DNA from: Variovorax sp. OAS795
GTDB taxonomy: Bacteria; Pseudomonadota; Gammaproteobacteria; Burkholderiales; Burkholderiaceae_C
Assembly: GCF_040546685.1 (NCBI RefSeq)
Contig: NZ_JBEPOH010000001.1
Location: 1,302,001-1,366,000 of the forward strand
Direction: 5' to 3'
DNA: 64,000 nucleotides
Positions 21,088 through 28,915 of this stretch are shown here, piece by piece. A program made the position numbers and the translations under genes. Numbering within the stretch: the stretch's first letter is position 1; the number at the start of each line of letters is the position of its first letter. The notes under the pieces are model-generated. The model saw only the letters and a list, made by a program, of their open reading frames with translations, had not been told where the DNA came from and ran no database searches.

Positions 21088-22305
21088 ATGACCATCGAAA
21101 TGATCGAAGTCGAAGAATTCAACCAAGGCACCCAGATCAAGGTGATCGGAGTCGGCGGCGGCGGCGGCAATGCCGTGGCGCACATGATGGAGCGTGGCGT
21201 GCAGGGTGTGCAGTTCGTCTGCGCCAACACCGATGCGCAGGCACTCCAGCGCAGCAACGCGCACAAGATCATCCAGCTGGGCACCAGTGGTCTGGGCGCG
21301 GGCAGCAAGCCCGACAAGGGGCGTGATGCGGCCGAAGCCGCGGTGGACGACATCCGCGCGGCCATCGACGGCGCGCACATGCTCTTCATCACCGCCGGCA
21401 TGGGCGGCGGCACCGGCACCGGCGCGGCGCCCGTGATTGCGCGCGTGGCCAAGGAGATGGGCATCCTCACCGTGGGCGTGGTGACCAAGCCCTTCGACTG
21501 GGAAGGCGGCCGCCGCATGACCAACGCCGACAACGGCCTGGCCGAGCTCGAGGCGAATGTCGACTCGCTGATCGTGGTGCTCAACGAGAAGCTGCTCGAC
21601 GTGCTGGGCGAGGACATCACCCAGGACGAAGCCTTCGCGCATGCCAACGACGTGCTCAAGAACGCCGTGGGCGGCATCTCGGAAATCATCAACGAGTACG
21701 GCGGCGTGAACGTCGACTTCGAAGACGTGCGCACCGTGATGGGCGAGCCGGGCAAGGCCATGATGGGCACGGCCGCCGCCGCCGGCCCGGACCGCGCTCG
21801 CATCGCCGCCGAACAGGCCGTGGCCTGCCCGCTGCTCGAAGGCATCGACCTCTCGGGTGCCAAGGGCGTGCTGGTGCTCGTCACAGCCTCGAAGGGCTCG
21901 CTCAAGCTCAACGAGTCGAAGCTCGCGATGAACACCATCCGCGCCTACGCCTCGCCCGATGCGCACGTGATCTACGGCGCCGCCTACGACGAGAGCCTGG
22001 GCGACCAGATGCGCGTCACGGTGGTGGCCACCGGCCTGTCGCGCGCCGATGCGCGCCGCCAGGCACCGACGCTCGAAGTGATCCGTACCGGCACCGACAA
22101 CATCCCGTTCAACGTGCCGACGCTCGGCGCCGGGCATGCAGGCCACGGCGGCCACAGCATGGGCCAGCCGAACTACGACGGCATGGCGGTGCCCAGCGTG
22201 TGGCGCACCAACCGCACGATGGCCGCGGCCAAGGTCGATGCGCTGTCGTCGGGCGGCATGGACGACTTCGAGATTCCCGCTTTCCTGCGCCGTCAAGCCG
22301 ATTGA
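21088..22305 (+). CDS. ftsZ: Cell division protein FtsZ
   Basis: FtsZ is the tubulin-like GTPase that forms the division ring. The 405-residue product has GVGGGGGNAVAHM at the N-terminus, the GTP-binding tubulin signature GMGGGTGTGAAP (about 108-119), the T7-loop segment NVDFEDVRTVM, a short linker rich in Gly and His (GHAGHGGHSMG), and the conserved C-terminal peptide DDFEIPAFLRRQAD that binds FtsA and ZipA. ATG 21088 is preceded by AGGAG (21077-21081). The 170-nt gap after ftsA is AT-richer than the genes and may hold an ftsZ promoter, though I could not place one firmly. Confidence 0.97.
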   Translation: MTIEMIEVEEFNQGTQIKVIGVGGGGGNAVAHMMERGVQGVQFVCANTDAQALQRSNAHKIIQLGTSGLGAGSKPDKGRDAAEAAVDDIRAAIDGAHMLFITAGMGGGTGTGAAPVIARVAKEMGILTVGVVTKPFDWEGGRRMTNADNGLAELEANVDSLIVVLNEKLLDVLGEDITQDEAFAHANDVLKNAVGGISEIINEYGGVNVDFEDVRTVMGEPGKAMMGTAAAAGPDRARIAAEQAVACPLLEGIDLSGAKGVLVLVTASKGSLKLNESKLAMNTIRAYASPDAHVIYGAAYDESLGDQMRVTVVATGLSRADARRQAPTLEVIRTGTDNIPFNVPTLGAGHAGHGGHSMGQPNYDGMAVPSVWRTNRTMAAAKVDALSSGGMDDFEIPAFLRRQAD

Positions 22306-22319
22306 CGCAGGCCACCGAA

Positions 22320-22413
22320 CGCAGAGGGCACGAAGGTTCGCAAGGGGTACGGGGAAGACCTGAAAGGGACTTCCGCCGGCTCTACGCGCTGCGTCCGCTT
22401 CGTGCCCTTTGCG
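22320..22413. repeat. Imperfect inverted repeat between ftsZ and lpxC
   Basis: Left arm CGCAGAGGGCACGAAGG (22320-22336) pairs with right arm CTTCGTGCCCTTTGCG (22398-22413) with one mismatch, enclosing about 61 nt. Similar CGCAGAGGGCACGAAG-type repeats occur scattered between genes in many beta- and gammaproteobacteria, so this may be a copy of a dispersed palindromic element. It would form a long hairpin after ftsZ and could end or protect the dcw transcript. No transposase or target duplication is visible. Confidence 0.65.
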
Positions 22414-22494
22414 TCCATCGCCCGCGCTGGAAATAGAACCTATGTCTATCGGTGCCATAGCGAGGGGCATAGGACGGCACGCGTCCCGGGCGCC

Positions 22495-22500
22495 TAAAAT
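22495..22500 (+). promoter_or_regulatory. -10-like hexamer directly before lpxC
   Basis: TAAAAT ends 7 nt before the lpxC GTG, and no Shine-Dalgarno is present. Transcription would start at or next to the start codon, giving a leaderless or nearly leaderless mRNA. No good -35 is seen. Confidence 0.45.
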
Positions 22501-22507
22501 CGCCGGC

Positions 22508-23431
22508 GTGCTGCAACAACGAACCCTCAAGTCGATCAGCCGCGCCGTGGGCGTGGGGCTCCACAGCGGACAACGCGTGGAGCTCACGCTGCGTCCGGCG
22601 CCGGCGGACACCGGCATCGTGTTCCGGCGCGTCGACCTGCCCGAACCCGTCGACATCCGCATGACCGCCGAGGCGGTGACCGACACCCGCCTGGCTTCCA
22701 CGGTGTCGACCGGCGGGGCCAAGGTGCAGACGGTCGAGCACCTGATGTCGGCCTGCGCGGGCCTCGGCATCGACAACCTCTACATCGACATCACGGCCGA
22801 CGAAGTGCCGATCCTCGACGGGTCGGCCTCGTCGTTCGTGTTCCTGCTGCAAAGCGCGGGCATCGAACTGCAGAAGGCGCCGCGCCGCTTCATCCGCGTC
22901 ACGCGCAAGGTCGAAGTGCGCGAAGGCGAGGGTGCCAACGAGAAGTGGGCGAGCCTGGAGCCGTACCACGGCTACAAGCTGAGCTTCGAGATCGACTTCG
23001 ACCATCGCGTGGTCAACTCCACCGGCCAGCGCGTGGAGTTCGACCTGGGCAAGGACTCCTACAGCCGCGACATCGCGCGCGCGCGCACCTTCGGCTTCAC
23101 CAAGGAGGTCGAGTACATGCGCAGCAAGGGCCTGGCGCTCGGCGGCGGGCTCGACAACGCCATCGTGATGGACGACACCAAGGTGCTCAATGCCGGTGGC
23201 TTGCGCTACGACGACGAGTTCGTGAAGCACAAGATCCTCGACGCCATGGGCGACCTGTACATCATCGGAAAGCCGCTGCTGGCGGCCTACACCGCGTTCC
23301 GCTCGGGCCATGCGCTCAACAACAAGCTGCTGCGCGAACTGCTGGCGAACAGCGACGCCTACGAGGTCGTCACCTTCGAGGACGAAAAGCGTGCGCCGCG
23401 CGGTTTCGGCGAAGTGGCGCGGGCCTGGTAA
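22508..23431 (+). CDS. lpxC: UDP-3-O-acyl-N-acetylglucosamine deacetylase LpxC
   Basis: LpxC is the zinc deacetylase that commits precursors to lipid A synthesis. The 307-residue product starts [21 protein letters not shown]. The zinc ligands are His78 (VEHLMSA), His241 and Asp245 ([10 protein letters not shown]), and the general acid/base His268 lies in SGHALNN. The GTG at 22508 is used because it gives the canonical N-terminus; the frame is open further upstream, across the inverted repeat. This is the last gene of the cluster, as is usual in proteobacteria. Confidence 0.96.
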   Translation: MLQQRTLKSISRAVGVGLHSGQRVELTLRPAPADTGIVFRRVDLPEPVDIRMTAEAVTDTRLASTVSTGGAKVQTVEHLMSACAGLGIDNLYIDITADEVPILDGSASSFVFLLQSAGIELQKAPRRFIRVTRKVEVREGEGANEKWASLEPYHGYKLSFEIDFDHRVVNSTGQRVEFDLGKDSYSRDIARARTFGFTKEVEYMRSKGLALGGGLDNAIVMDDTKVLNAGGLRYDDEFVKHKILDAMGDLYIIGKPLLAAYTAFRSGHALNNKLLRELLANSDAYEVVTFEDEKRAPRGFGEVARAW

Positions 23432-23445
23432 GGGCCGCCCGGACG

Positions 23446-23622
23446 ATGCTTCTCTTCCGCTGGGCCATCCTGCTGCTCCTGCTGGTGGCCGGCGTGTCGT
23501 TCGCGTTCTATGCCGGAACCGGGCAGGCCAAGTACCGCCGCTTTGGCTGGATCGTGCTCAAGTGGACGCTGCTGGCGGCGTTCGGTTTCTTTGCGGTGCT
23601 GATCGCGGAGCGGGTGGTCTAG
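23446..23622 (+). CDS. Small membrane protein of unknown function
   Basis: A 58-residue protein, MLLFRWAILLLLLVAG and onward, with two hydrophobic helices (about 5-24 and 35-55) separated by a basic loop (GQAKYRRFGW). It begins 14 nt after lpxC on the same strand and is probably co-transcribed. The basic loop and two-helix hairpin suggest an inner-membrane protein with both ends on one side. No known function is recognised. It converges on ruvC, whose stop is only 15 nt away. Confidence 0.75.
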   Translation: MLLFRWAILLLLLVAGVSFAFYAGTGQAKYRRFGWIVLKWTLLAAFGFFAVLIAERVV

Positions 23623-23637
23623 CGCCGGGGTTCTCCA

Positions 23638-24186
23638 CTATCTCGAACGACCCTGCCGATAGGTCCCGGCATGCGTCTTCGACAACTCGGCCGCCTCGGC
23701 CAGCCGCGCCATCGACCGGCCCACCTGCGCATGCGTGATGGCAATGCCCAGCGCGTCGGCCGCATCGGCGCCCGGCAGGCCCGGCAGGTCGAGCAGGCGC
23801 TTGACCATCTCCTGCACCTGCGCCTTGCCGGCCTGGCCATGGCCCGCCACGGCCTTCTTCATCTGCAGCGCGGTGTATTCGGCGACGGCGAGATTGCTGT
23901 TGACCAGCGAGGTGACGCAGGCGCCGCGTGCCTGGCCCAGCAGCAGCGTCGATTGCGGGTTGACGTTGACGAAGATGATTTCCACCGCCGAGGCATCGGG
24001 CTGGTAGCGCGCGGCAATTTCCGCGATGCCGTCGAACAGCACCTTCAGGCGTGCCGGCAGGTTGCCGCTGCCCAGGTGCCGCGTGCTGATGGTGCCGCTC
24101 GCGACATAGCGCAGCGCATGGCCGTCCGAATCCACCACGCCGAAGCCGGTGGTCAGGAGGCCGGGGTCGATGCCGAGGATGCGCAT
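23638..24186 (-). CDS. ruvC: Crossover junction endodeoxyribonuclease RuvC
   Basis: RuvC cuts Holliday junctions symmetrically during recombination. The 182-residue product begins [18 protein letters not shown], with the catalytic Asp7, has the second acidic site in [12 protein letters not shown], and the final [13 protein letters not shown] acidic cluster. It is encoded alone, without ruvAB. ATG 24186 lies one base after the cdsA stop, so the gene is read from the plsC-cdsA transcript. Confidence 0.95.
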   Translation of the reverse strand: MRILGIDPGLLTTGFGVVDSDGHALRYVASGTISTRHLGSGNLPARLKVLFDGIAEIAARYQPDASAVEIIFVNVNPQSTLLLGQARGACVTSLVNSNLAVAEYTALQMKKAVAGHGQAGKAQVQEMVKRLLDLPGLPGADAADALGIAITHAQVGRSMARLAEAAELSKTHAGTYRQGRSR

Positions 24187-24187
24187 G

Positions 24188-25177
24188 CTAGAGGTTGAAG
24201 TACCAGCGGATCGAATGAAAGAAGATGGGCGCCGCGAAGCACAGCGCATCGACGCGGTCGAGCAGGCCGTTGGCGCCCGTGACGCCCACGCCCTTCTTGC
24301 CCCAGTTGGGAATGCCGCGGTCGCGCTTGAGCGCCTTCATCACCAGGTGCCCCATGGAGCCCGCGATGCACGCGATGACGGACACCGCGAGCGCCTGGCC
24401 GAACTTGAACGGCGTGATGAACGAGAACAGCGCGCCCACCAGGCTGGCGACGACGATGCCGATGCCCCAGCTGGTCCAGTTGAAGCTTCGGCTCACGTTG
24501 GGTGCAAAGGGCTTTCGCTGCCAGCGGCGCGAAATCACGTGCTGCACCAGCACCGAGGTCTGCACCACGAACACCAGGAAGAACACCAGGAAGGCACTCT
24601 TGCCCTCGTAGCCAGGAAAGCTCAGCAGCAGCAGCGCCGGCACATGGCTCATGCCGTAGACGCAGACCATGATGCCCCACTGCAGCTTGGCATTGCGCTC
24701 CAGGAAATGGCTCGGGTCGTCGGCCAGCGCGCTCGCGACCGGGATCGCGAGGAACACGTACACCGGGATGAACACGGTGAACAGGTCGAAGCGCGCGGTG
24801 GCCACGAGCCAGAACTGGATCGGCAGCACCACGAAGAACGCCAGAATCAGGCTGCGGTGGTCGCCGCGCCGCGTGGGCGAGAGCGTGATGAACTCGCGCA
24901 GCGCAAAGAAGGCGATCAGCGCGAACAGCACGGTGGCCACCGTTTCGCCCAGCGCCCAGCCGACCCAGAACACGATCACCATGAACCAGGTGGTGCCCAG
25001 GAGCTTGCGGTAGTGCGCAAGCTCGGCCTGCCAGGCGGCGTCATGCACGGGATTGCGCCGCTCCCGGAACGTGAGGAAGAAGGCGGTGGTGCTCACGATC
25101 ACGAGCAGCCCGAAGACGATGAGGAAGAGGGCCGCGACCTGCTCGGTCGGGGTGAGGCTGCGCAGGAACTGATTCAT
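24188..25177 (-). CDS. cdsA: CdsA-family phosphatidate cytidylyltransferase
   Basis: The CdsA family makes CDP-diacylglycerol from phosphatidic acid and CTP. The 329-residue protein has about eight membrane helices. Near the C-terminus it carries the CTP-transferase signature in variant form: [19 protein letters not shown] followed by NGLLDRVD, matching the family's GG-x-x-DR-x-D Mg site. It lies directly after plsC, whose product makes phosphatidic acid, so the pair encodes consecutive steps. Length and divergence resemble the YnbB-like branch, so it may be a second CdsA rather than the only one. Confidence 0.85.
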   Translation of the reverse strand: MNQFLRSLTPTEQVAALFLIVFGLLVIVSTTAFFLTFRERRNPVHDAAWQAELAHYRKLLGTTWFMVIVFWVGWALGETVATVLFALIAFFALREFITLSPTRRGDHRSLILAFFVVLPIQFWLVATARFDLFTVFIPVYVFLAIPVASALADDPSHFLERNAKLQWGIMVCVYGMSHVPALLLLSFPGYEGKSAFLVFFLVFVVQTSVLVQHVISRRWQRKPFAPNVSRSFNWTSWGIGIVVASLVGALFSFITPFKFGQALAVSVIACIAGSMGHLVMKALKRDRGIPNWGKKGVGVTGANGLLDRVDALCFAAPIFFHSIRWYFNL

Positions 25178-25190
25178 CGCAAGGTTTCGC

Positions 25191-26048
25191 TCAGACGTCG
25201 CGCAAGGCGATCACCGCGGCACGCGCGCGATCGAGAAAAGGCCGGCGCTCTTCGCCCTCCTCGACCCGGACCGGCGCCCCGAAGGTAACGGAGCACAGGA
25301 TCGGCACCGGCACGATCTCGCCCTTGGGCATCACGCGCTGCACGTTGTCGATCCAGGCGGGCACCAGCACCACGTCGGGAAACAGGGTCGCGAGCGTGTA
25401 GAGGCCCGACTTGAACTTCTGCGGTTCGCCGGTGTGGCCGCGCGTGCCTTCGGGAAAGATGATGATCGAGTCGCCGCTTTGCAGCGCCTCGACCAGCGGC
25501 GCGAGCGGATCGGGTGGAGGCGGCTCCGTGCTTTCCGCTGCGGGCGGCTGCACCTGTGGGGACGGCGGGGCAGGAAGCGGAGGGGGAGGCGGGGGAGGCG
25601 CAGGAAGATCGAGCCGGCCTTGCACCTCGTCCACGGCTTCCGGCGTCACATCGACGATCAGCGGCGCAACGGGAAGCAGCGGCTCCATCGACGGGTCGAT
25701 GCGCTCGGCTGGCGTTGCGACCGCGTCCATGGGGGGCTGCGCAGGCGTCCTGGGTTCGGCCGGCGCGGTGGCCCCGCGCTCCACATACACGGCGTTGAAC
25801 ACCTCCGTCGTGATCCAGCGCTTGAACGGCGTGTTGGCCCAGTAGTCGCGCGCCGCGATGGGCCGAGTGATGCTGCGCAGCTCCTCGGGGAGCGCGGCCC
25901 AGATCATCACCAGGTCGGCGTGGCTTTGATGGTTGGCGAAATAGATGCGCTGCTCGGCCTTGGGCGGGCAGCCGTACCAGCGCGCCTGGGCACCCGTGAG
26001 CAACCGGACGATCCCCAACAACAACCAACCCGTGAGCTTTGCCAGCAT
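25191..26048 (-). CDS. plsC: PlsC-type 1-acyl-sn-glycerol-3-phosphate acyltransferase with Pro-rich insertion
   Basis: Acyltransferases of this family acylate lysophosphatidic acid at the membrane. The 285-residue product has an N-terminal hydrophobic helix, the catalytic HX4D motif (NHQSHAD, His40-Asp45) and the substrate-binding FPEGTRG motif at 198-204. Between VYVER (about 87-91) and the region before FPEGTRG there is an unusual insertion (about 92-180) that is Pro/Ala-rich and includes a run of eight Pro after residue 150. Family members normally have about 20 residues there. The core motifs are intact. The ATG is preceded by a -10-like TATCAT and no Shine-Dalgarno. Confidence 0.88.
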   Translation of the reverse strand: MLAKLTGWLLLGIVRLLTGAQARWYGCPPKAEQRIYFANHQSHADLVMIWAALPEELRSITRPIAARDYWANTPFKRWITTEVFNAVYVERGATAPAEPRTPAQPPMDAVATPAERIDPSMEPLLPVAPLIVDVTPEAVDEVQGRLDLPAPPPPPPPLPAPPSPQVQPPAAESTEPPPPDPLAPLVEALQSGDSIIIFPEGTRGHTGEPQKFKSGLYTLATLFPDVVLVPAWIDNVQRVMPKGEIVPVPILCSVTFGAPVRVEEGEERRPFLDRARAAVIALRDV

Positions 26049-26055
26049 GGGCGCG

Positions 26056-26061
26056 ATGATA
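26056..26061 (-). promoter_or_regulatory. -10-like hexamer directly before plsC
   Basis: On the minus strand TATCAT ends 7 nt before the plsC ATG (26048), with no Shine-Dalgarno between. This is the same spacing as at eight other genes here and suggests a leaderless start. Confidence 0.4.
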
Positions 26062-26067
26062 CGGGGC

Positions 26068-26472
26068 ATGCGATGGCGTTTCGATCCTCTTTCTCTGGCG
26101 TGGGCGGTGGCCCTGTTCCTTGTGCTCGTGCTGCTGGCCACCGTCGGCGCGCGCTGGGGCTGGTTGCGCAGTTTCTTCGGCGACGTGCTGGCCGTGGCGT
26201 GGGTCTACGTCGTCTTCAAGGCCTTCGTTGCCGCGCGCGTGCTGCCCCTGGCGTTGGCCGCGCTCGGCGTGGGCCTGGCGGTCGAGCTGGGACAGTTCGT
26301 GGCCTCCGCCTGGCACCTGCACATTCCGAACCGGGCCCTGCGCATCGTGCTCGGCAGCACGCCCGATGCGTGGGACGTGCTGGCCTACCTCATCGGATTC
26401 GCGGTCGTGCTGGCCATCGAAGCGCGCTGCGCTGCCTTCAGGGCAGCTCGGCCGCGGGCATCCGCGCCATGA
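26068..26472 (+). CDS. DUF2809 family membrane protein
   Basis: A 134-residue polytopic protein with four hydrophobic segments. The GDVLAVAWVYVVFKAF stretch after helix 1 and the C-terminal TPDAWDVLAYLIGFA match the DUF2809 pattern, in which a conserved Asp pair sits in the membrane. The function of the family is unknown. The start could be 26047, 26056 or 26068, all in frame; I give the shortest. It is divergent from plsC, and its last 35 nt overlap the end of mtgA on the other strand. Confidence 0.75.
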   Translation: MRWRFDPLSLAWAVALFLVLVLLATVGARWGWLRSFFGDVLAVAWVYVVFKAFVAARVLPLALAALGVGLAVELGQFVASAWHLHIPNRALRIVLGSTPDAWDVLAYLIGFAVVLAIEARCAAFRAARPRASAP

Positions 26473-27181
26473 TCGTCGATGCGCGGCCGCTGAGATAGCC
26501 CGAGCCCAGCCGGCGCTCGAAGAACTTGGGGCTCGGCAGCATCACGGCCAGGCGCGCGGCCTCGCCGGCGCCGAGGCGTGAAGCAGGCTTCCTGAAGTAA
26601 TACTGCGACGCGGCCTCGGCGCCGAACACGCCTTCGCCCCACTCGACGTTGTTGAGATAGATCTCGAGAATGCGGCGCTTGTCGAGCAGCGCCTCGAGCA
26701 GCGTGGCAAGCACCAGTTCCTGGCCCTTGCGCAGCAGCGTGCGCTCGCCGGAAAGCAGCAGGTTCTTCGCGAGCTGCTGCGTGATGGTGGAGCCGCCGCG
26801 CAGTTGCACCGGCCGCACCGGCTTGCCGCGCGCCACGGCACGCGCCGCGCGCCGGGCCGCGAGCTCCTCGGCCTTGGCGTTGCGCTGCCGCGCGCGTTCG
26901 ATGGCTTCCCATTCCACGCCGTTGTGATCGATGAAGTCGGCGTCCTCGCTGGCGATGACCGCGCGCTTGAGGTTGTCGCTGATCTGCGCGTACGGCACCC
27001 ACTCCTGGCGCCATGCGCCCTTGCTGCCCTGGTGAACGGCGATCTGCCAGGCTTCGGAGCGCTGGAACGCGGTGCTTTGCGGATCGACCGCCGCCATGGC
27101 CGCGATGCGTGCCACGAAGAAGAGCTCCAGCGCCACGGCCGCCAGCAGCAGGCAGCCAACGAGGCGCAGCAGCCCCTTCAT
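26438..27181 (-). CDS. mtgA: Monofunctional biosynthetic peptidoglycan transglycosylase MtgA
   Basis: MtgA polymerises lipid II into glycan strands without a transpeptidase domain. The 247-residue product has an N-terminal anchor (about 5-27) and the GT51 motifs: AVIASEDADFIDHNGV (catalytic Glu), GGSTITQQLAKNLLLS, RKGQELVLATLLE, KRRILEIYLNNVEWGEG. A basic loop of about 25 residues (RQRNAKAEELAARRAARAVA) after the first motif is longer than usual. Its start overlaps the aroE stop by 4 nt, so the two are coupled. Confidence 0.95.
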   Translation of the reverse strand: MKGLLRLVGCLLLAAVALELFFVARIAAMAAVDPQSTAFQRSEAWQIAVHQGSKGAWRQEWVPYAQISDNLKRAVIASEDADFIDHNGVEWEAIERARQRNAKAEELAARRAARAVARGKPVRPVQLRGGSTITQQLAKNLLLSGERTLLRKGQELVLATLLEALLDKRRILEIYLNNVEWGEGVFGAEAASQYYFRKPASRLGAGEAARLAVMLPSPKFFERRLGSGYLSGRASTIMARMPAAELP

Positions 27182-28035
27182 TGGCCGGCGGCGAGCGCGG
27201 CGCGCAGCTCGGCCAGCACCTGTGCACCTGGCGGGCGCACGCCGCGCCAGATCTCGAAGGCCTCGGCCGCCTGCTCGACCAGCATGCCAAGCCCGTCGCG
27301 CGGCACGCCGCCGTGCGCTTCGGCCCAGGCCATGAAGCCGGCGGCGGCGGGGCCGTACATCAGGTCGACCGCCAGCGCCCCCTCGCGCAGCACCTGCGCG
27401 TGCACCGGCACCGCATCGCCCGCAAGGCTGGACGCCGTGGCATTGACCACGATGTCGAAGGTGCCGGGCACCTCGTCGAGCGCCCAGGCTTCGAGCGTGG
27501 CGCCGCGCTGCAGTGCCAGGGCGGCATGGCGCTGCACCAGGGCCATGGCCTTGCCGACCGTCCGGTTGGCCACCACGATGCGCGAGACGCCCGCATCGAG
27601 CAGCGGCCCGAGCACGCCCGCGGCCGCGCCGCCTGCGCCGATGAGCAGCAGTTCGCGGCCCGCCAGCGGCACAGCGGCGTTGCGCACGATGTCGTTGACC
27701 AGGCCGATGCCGTCGGTGTTGTCGGCATGGATGCTGCCATCGGCCTCGAAGCGCAGCGTGTTGACCGCCTGCGCGAGCAGCGCCCGCTCGCTGGTGTGCT
27801 GTGCAATGGCCGCGGCGTCGAACTTGAAAGGCACGGTGACGTTGCAGCCACGTGCCGCGTCGCCGCGCTCGGCGGCCTCGCGCCTGAAGCTGGCAATGCC
27901 CTCGGCAAAGGCGCCGATCGGCACCAGCCGGCGGCTGTAGTCCATCTGCTGGCCGCAGAGCTCGGCGAACCGGGCATGGATCCGGGGCGAGCGGCTGTGC
28001 TCGACGGGATTGCCCACTACGCAGTACAGGTCCAT
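27178..28035 (-). CDS. aroE: Shikimate dehydrogenase AroE
   Basis: AroE reduces 3-dehydroshikimate with NADPH in the aromatic amino acid pathway. The 285-residue product has the substrate site VVGNPVEHSRSP and NVTVPFK (catalytic Lys), NTDGIGLVNDI, the NADP Rossmann loop IGAGGAAAGVLGPL, VANRT, and the C-terminal GMLVEQAAEAFEIW. ATG 28035 is chosen because it gives the conserved MDLYCVVGNPVEHS start. It lies 28 nt after the TonB-like gene and is coupled to mtgA. Confidence 0.96.
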   Translation of the reverse strand: MDLYCVVGNPVEHSRSPRIHARFAELCGQQMDYSRRLVPIGAFAEGIASFRREAAERGDAARGCNVTVPFKFDAAAIAQHTSERALLAQAVNTLRFEADGSIHADNTDGIGLVNDIVRNAAVPLAGRELLLIGAGGAAAGVLGPLLDAGVSRIVVANRTVGKAMALVQRHAALALQRGATLEAWALDEVPGTFDIVVNATASSLAGDAVPVHAQVLREGALAVDLMYGPAAAGFMAWAEAHGGVPRDGLGMLVEQAAEAFEIWRGVRPPGAQVLAELRAALAAGQ

Positions 28036-28063
28036 GGTGCCGTGATTCGCTGTTGTCGCGTTG

Positions 28064-28915
28064 CTACTGGGACGAGAGTTCGATGGTTTCGTCGCGAGTG
28101 AACTTGAAGCGCGACTGCAGCACGATCTGGTCGGTTTCCTTGCGCATGGCATCGGTGAACTTTCCGAAGCCGCCGATGCTCTGCACGATGGCCCTGGCGC
28201 GCCGGTCGAGCGTGGTGTCGCCCGAGCTCTCATCCACCGCGGTGTCGAGCAGCTTGCCGTCGTGGTTGATGGTGATCGTCATCTTGAGCTCGCCGTAGAG
28301 CTTCTTGCCGGCCGCGGTGGGAAAGTTCTCGGTGCCCCGCAGTTCGATGCGGCGGCGCAGCGAGTCCACGTAGATGGCGTAGGCCGCCTCGCGCGTGGAC
28401 GGGCTCAGGTAGCGCTTCTTGGGACGCGCGTTTTCTTCGTTCACACGCCGCTCGATCTCGGCCAGCAGTTCCACCATCTGGCGCCGCTTCTCTTCCCGGG
28501 CGACGGCTTCCTTCGGGTCGCCCGAGGCACGCGGGTCCGGTGCCGGCATGGCGGCGAGGTCGCGCTTGAGCTGGGCAAGCAATTGCATCTGCTGGGCCTG
28601 CATGGCCTCGACCTGGCGCCGCGCGTCCTCGACCGAATCGCCCACGGCGGTAAAGCTCGACGGCGGGAGCGGACTGGTGGCGCGGCCCCGTTCGAGGTCG
28701 CCGCCGCCCGCGAGCGAGGTCTGCGCCACCACGCGGGTGTTGGCGTCGGGCTTGTCGTGGGTCTTGCTGTTCACCAGGATCACTTCGAGCGGCGTTTCGC
28801 TGAAGACCCGATTGAACGATTCGGGGTCGACGAAGCGCACCGCAAGAAGGGCGGCGTGCGCAATGACCGACACGCCGAGTGCGATCTGCAGCGTGCTCAG
28901 GTCCCTGAAGTTCAT
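28064..28915 (-). CDS. TonB-like energy transducer family protein
   Basis: The 283-residue protein has one N-terminal membrane helix (about 8-27), a charged helical middle section (about 95-165, Gln/Glu/Arg-rich) and a C-terminal domain of the TonB_C fold (GELKMTITINHDGKLLDTAVDESSGDTTLDRRARAIV). TonB proteins link the proton-motive force to outer-membrane transport, but there is no exbB/exbD nearby and no long Pro-rich spacer, so its role could be structural or specific to one receptor. ATG 28915 overlaps the rnb stop (ATGA) once the rnb frameshift is corrected. Without that correction rnb and this gene appear fused. Confidence 0.82.
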   Translation of the reverse strand: MNFRDLSTLQIALGVSVIAHAALLAVRFVDPESFNRVFSETPLEVILVNSKTHDKPDANTRVVAQTSLAGGGDLERGRATSPLPPSSFTAVGDSVEDARRQVEAMQAQQMQLLAQLKRDLAAMPAPDPRASGDPKEAVAREEKRRQMVELLAEIERRVNEENARPKKRYLSPSTREAAYAIYVDSLRRRIELRGTENFPTAAGKKLYGELKMTITINHDGKLLDTAVDESSGDTTLDRRARAIVQSIGGFGKFTDAMRKETDQIVLQSRFKFTRDETIELSSQ

